NCBI GenBank assembly: GCA_016213825.1 | Contig: JACQZP010000024.1 | Span: forward strand, 48,027 to 112,026 | Length of the DNA: 64,000 nucleotides | Origin: Acetobacterium woodii | GTDB taxonomy: Bacteria > Bacillota > Clostridia > Eubacteriales > Eubacteriaceae | Reading direction: 5' to 3' | In this document: piece by piece, positions 62,607 through 64,000 of the stretch | Layout of the letters: the number at the start of each line of letters is the position of its first letter | How positions within the stretch are numbered: the first letter of the stretch is position 1 | Notes under the pieces: model-generated | What the model saw: the letters and a program-made list of their open reading frames with translations, nothing else | Told to the model about the DNA's origin: nothing | Databases searched by the model: none | Made by a program: the position numbers and the translations under genes

Positions 62607-62645
62607 TTACAAAACCCTCGCTGAAAAATTCAGCGAGGGTTTTGT
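62607..62645. terminator. Bidirectional terminator
   Basis: CAAAACCCTCGCTGAA/TTCAGCGAGGGTTTTG, a perfect 16-bp stem between fbp (+) and focA (-). Confidence 0.88.
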
Positions 62646-62674
62646 AGTTAATAAAACAAGTTTTGAATAATTTT

Positions 62675-63463
62675 TTATTTTTTTGAATCTACTGCTGCTT
62701 TTTTTGCATAAGTATAATGATAAGCAATTGGAATAATAATTGCACCACCAATGATGTTACCAATGGTTACAGGAAGAAGATTATTCAGGAAAATCTGACC
62801 CCAGGTAATATTAGCGCCACAGAAATAACCCATTGGAATAAAGAACATATTTGCAACACTATGTTCGAAACCAGAGAATACAAAGAGCATAATTGGGAAC
62901 CAGATTGCAAAAATCTTACCAATAACATCTTTAGAGCCCGATGCCATCCATACTGCCAGACAGACAAGAATATTACAGAAAATAGCACGAATAATGACTG
63001 GACCTAACGGAATCGCACACTTTGCTTCGGCAATGGCTATTGCTTTTGTCACCATCGCTTCACCATATAAACCACTTTTTGACATTAAATAGGCTAGTGC
63101 AATCGAACCAACCAGGTTTGCAACCCAGACCACACCCCAGTTTCGAAGCATCGCACCCCAGGTGATTTCCTTTTTAAAGACGGATAATGTCATTAAGTTG
63201 TTTCCAGTAAATAACTCTGCACCACACAGTACAACCAGCATCAAACCGACCGGGAATACGCCAGCGCCGATAAGTTTGGCAAATGTGGCTTCAAAGCCTG
63301 TGCCGGCCGCTGATGTTATAACGGTGAATCCATATGCCCCAAAGCCGATAAACATACCGGCAAAAATACCTAATACAATCATTTTGCCAATTGGCAATTT
63401 GGCTTTATTATTGCAGCCATTGACCATGTTCTCGCAGATTTCTGCGGGAGTAAAAAAATTCAT
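62675..63463 (-). CDS. focA: Formate/nitrite transporter FocA, copy 2
   Basis: FNT-family channel of 262 aa, nearly identical to the one at 27713 (GAELFTGNNLMTLSVFKKEITWGAM is shared word for word in part), with an ATG start (MNFFTPAEIC) and a longer Lys-rich end. It lies 143 nt downstream of fhs on the same strand, so formate supply for formyl-THF synthesis is the natural role. Confidence 0.94.
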   Translation of the reverse strand: MNFFTPAEICENMVNGCNNKAKLPIGKMIVLGIFAGMFIGFGAYGFTVITSAAGTGFEATFAKLIGAGVFPVGLMLVVLCGAELFTGNNLMTLSVFKKEITWGAMLRNWGVVWVANLVGSIALAYLMSKSGLYGEAMVTKAIAIAEAKCAIPLGPVIIRAIFCNILVCLAVWMASGSKDVIGKIFAIWFPIMLFVFSGFEHSVANMFFIPMGYFCGANITWGQIFLNNLLPVTIGNIIGGAIIIPIAYHYTYAKKAAVDSKK

Positions 63464-63560
63464 ATTCTTTCTCCTCTTTCAAAGCTTTAAATTTTTTAAG
63501 GACTTCATCAAGATTAGTTAAACTGTCAGACTAATGAATTGTATAAAATTGCGAAGTAAG

Positions 63561-63582
63561 AGGAATCCCACAGGATTCCTCA
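63561..63582. terminator. Hairpin between fhs and focA
   Basis: GAGGAATCC-caca-GGATTCCTC stem without a clear U-tract. It could partly end fhs transcripts or stabilise their 3' end. Confidence 0.45.
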
Positions 63583-63606
63583 GTTTTAGCTGAATTTTAG
63601 TCGTTT

Positions 63607-64000
63607 CTAGAATAAACCAGCAATTACGCCGTTTTCATCAACATCAATTTTTTCTGCTGCTGGAACTTTAGGAAGACCAGGCATTTTCATGATTTCTCCG
63701 GTCAGTGCAATAATGAAACCAGCACCGGCTGAAATAGTCAATTGACGAACGGTAATTCGGAATCCGGTTGGACGACCCAGTTTAGTCTGGTCATCCGTTA
63801 AGGAGTATTGGGTTTTAGCCATACAGATTGGCACCTTGTCAAAGCCCAGAGCGGTTAACCGTTCCAGTTCTTTGGCTGCTACTGGGGTAAAGTCAACGCC
63901 GTCAGCGCCGTAAATACGGGTCGCAATGGCTTCGATTTTTGCTTTAATTGGCATATCCAGTTCGTAGCAGTATTCGAAGGTTCCTTCGCTTTCGTCGATA
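63607..64000 (-). CDS. fhs: Formate-tetrahydrofolate ligase, C-terminal part (runs off the right edge)
   Basis: About 130 C-terminal residues. The open frame continues without a start to the window edge (IDESEGTFEYCYELDMPIKAKIEAIATRIYGADGVDF). Conserved family segments are KVPICMAKTQYSLTDDQTKLGRPTGFRITVRQLTISAGAGFIIALTG and the end MKMPGLPKVPAAEKIDVDENG. The enzyme joins formate to tetrahydrofolate with ATP in the methyl branch of the Wood-Ljungdahl pathway. The reported M at 63954 is internal. Confidence 0.95.
   Translation of the reverse strand, partial: IDESEGTFEYCYELDMPIKAKIEAIATRIYGADGVDFTPVAAKELERLTALGFDKVPICMAKTQYSLTDDQTKLGRPTGFRITVRQLTISAGAGFIIALTGEIMKMPGLPKVPAAEKIDVDENGVIAGLF

Noticed and set aside
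1..64000. CRISPR arrays, rRNA genes, prophage or insertion sequences.
   Set aside because: No regularly spaced direct repeats, rRNA segments, integrase or transposase genes were seen; the only repeats are the palindromic intergenic elements and the riboswitch-like RNAs.

Overview
The window looks like the chromosome of a Gram-positive, anaerobic, motile acetogen, most probably Acetobacterium or a close relative. The evidence is a lactate dehydrogenase/Etf operon of the lctABCDE type known from Acetobacterium, formyl-tetrahydrofolate synthetase, formate channels, a tungsten/molybdenum formate dehydrogenase with cofactor and tungstate-uptake genes, a tungsten aldehyde:ferredoxin oxidoreductase (AOR), several stand-alone corrinoid proteins, T-box and c-di-GMP-I leaders, and strong Shine-Dalgarno sites. 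The species assignment is inferred from gene content only.

Layout. 1-5.3 kb: lactate utilisation (lctB, lctC, lctD, start of the permease gene) divergent from its GntR regulator, with a promoter and overlapping palindromic operators. 5.3-13.1 kb: phosphohexomutase, ornithine carbamoyltransferase, arginine deiminase, Veg, HAD phosphatase, LUD protein, prephenate dehydratase. 13.2-14.9 kb: a flagellin carrying a zinc metallopeptidase insert (flagellinolysin). 15.1-18.7 kb: IleRS with T-box leader. 18.9-25.2 kb: housekeeping genes (ECF S component, gamma carbonic anhydrase-like protein, ABC-F, exonuclease III, MurE) and a 218-bp giant palindrome. 25.4-29.4 kb: DUF1638, GntR regulator, two corrinoid proteins and FocA. 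29.9-46.5 kb: a Mo/W island with formate dehydrogenase, mobA, fdhD, tupABC, a MOSC protein, two MoeA proteins, a sigma-54 activator, a radical-SAM maturase and AOR. 46.7-58.6 kb: metal-efflux ATPase with its ArsR repressor, a URO-D type methyltransferase with a 50-aa partner, endonuclease IV, phosphofructokinase, a c-di-GMP-controlled exported protein and several membrane or envelope proteins. 58.9-64 kb: tRNA-Val, a second corrinoid/GntR pair, class III fructose bisphosphatase, a second FocA, and the 3' part of fhs.

The most notable observation is in the Mo/W island. Three related structured RNAs can be aligned by eye. One is the cis leader of tupA. The other two stand alone, each with its own TTGCAT-N17-TAKAAT promoter, an aptamer-like fold with a GAAA-capped hairpin, a first intrinsic terminator, a 24-nt block and a second terminator. 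The 24-nt block is identical in the two RNAs. It is complementary (23 Watson-Crick pairs plus one G-U) to the AOR mRNA from its predicted +1 to the Shine-Dalgarno. This is what a cofactor-sensing riboswitch would look like if read-through released a trans-acting antisense RNA against AOR. The family resembles the Moco/Tuco riboswitch class, but that identification is from memory and needs a covariance-model search.

Functionally, lactate oxidation, formate uptake or production, the formate-activating step (fhs), formate dehydrogenase and AOR with their metal cofactors all fit an acetogen balancing electrons through the Wood-Ljungdahl pathway.
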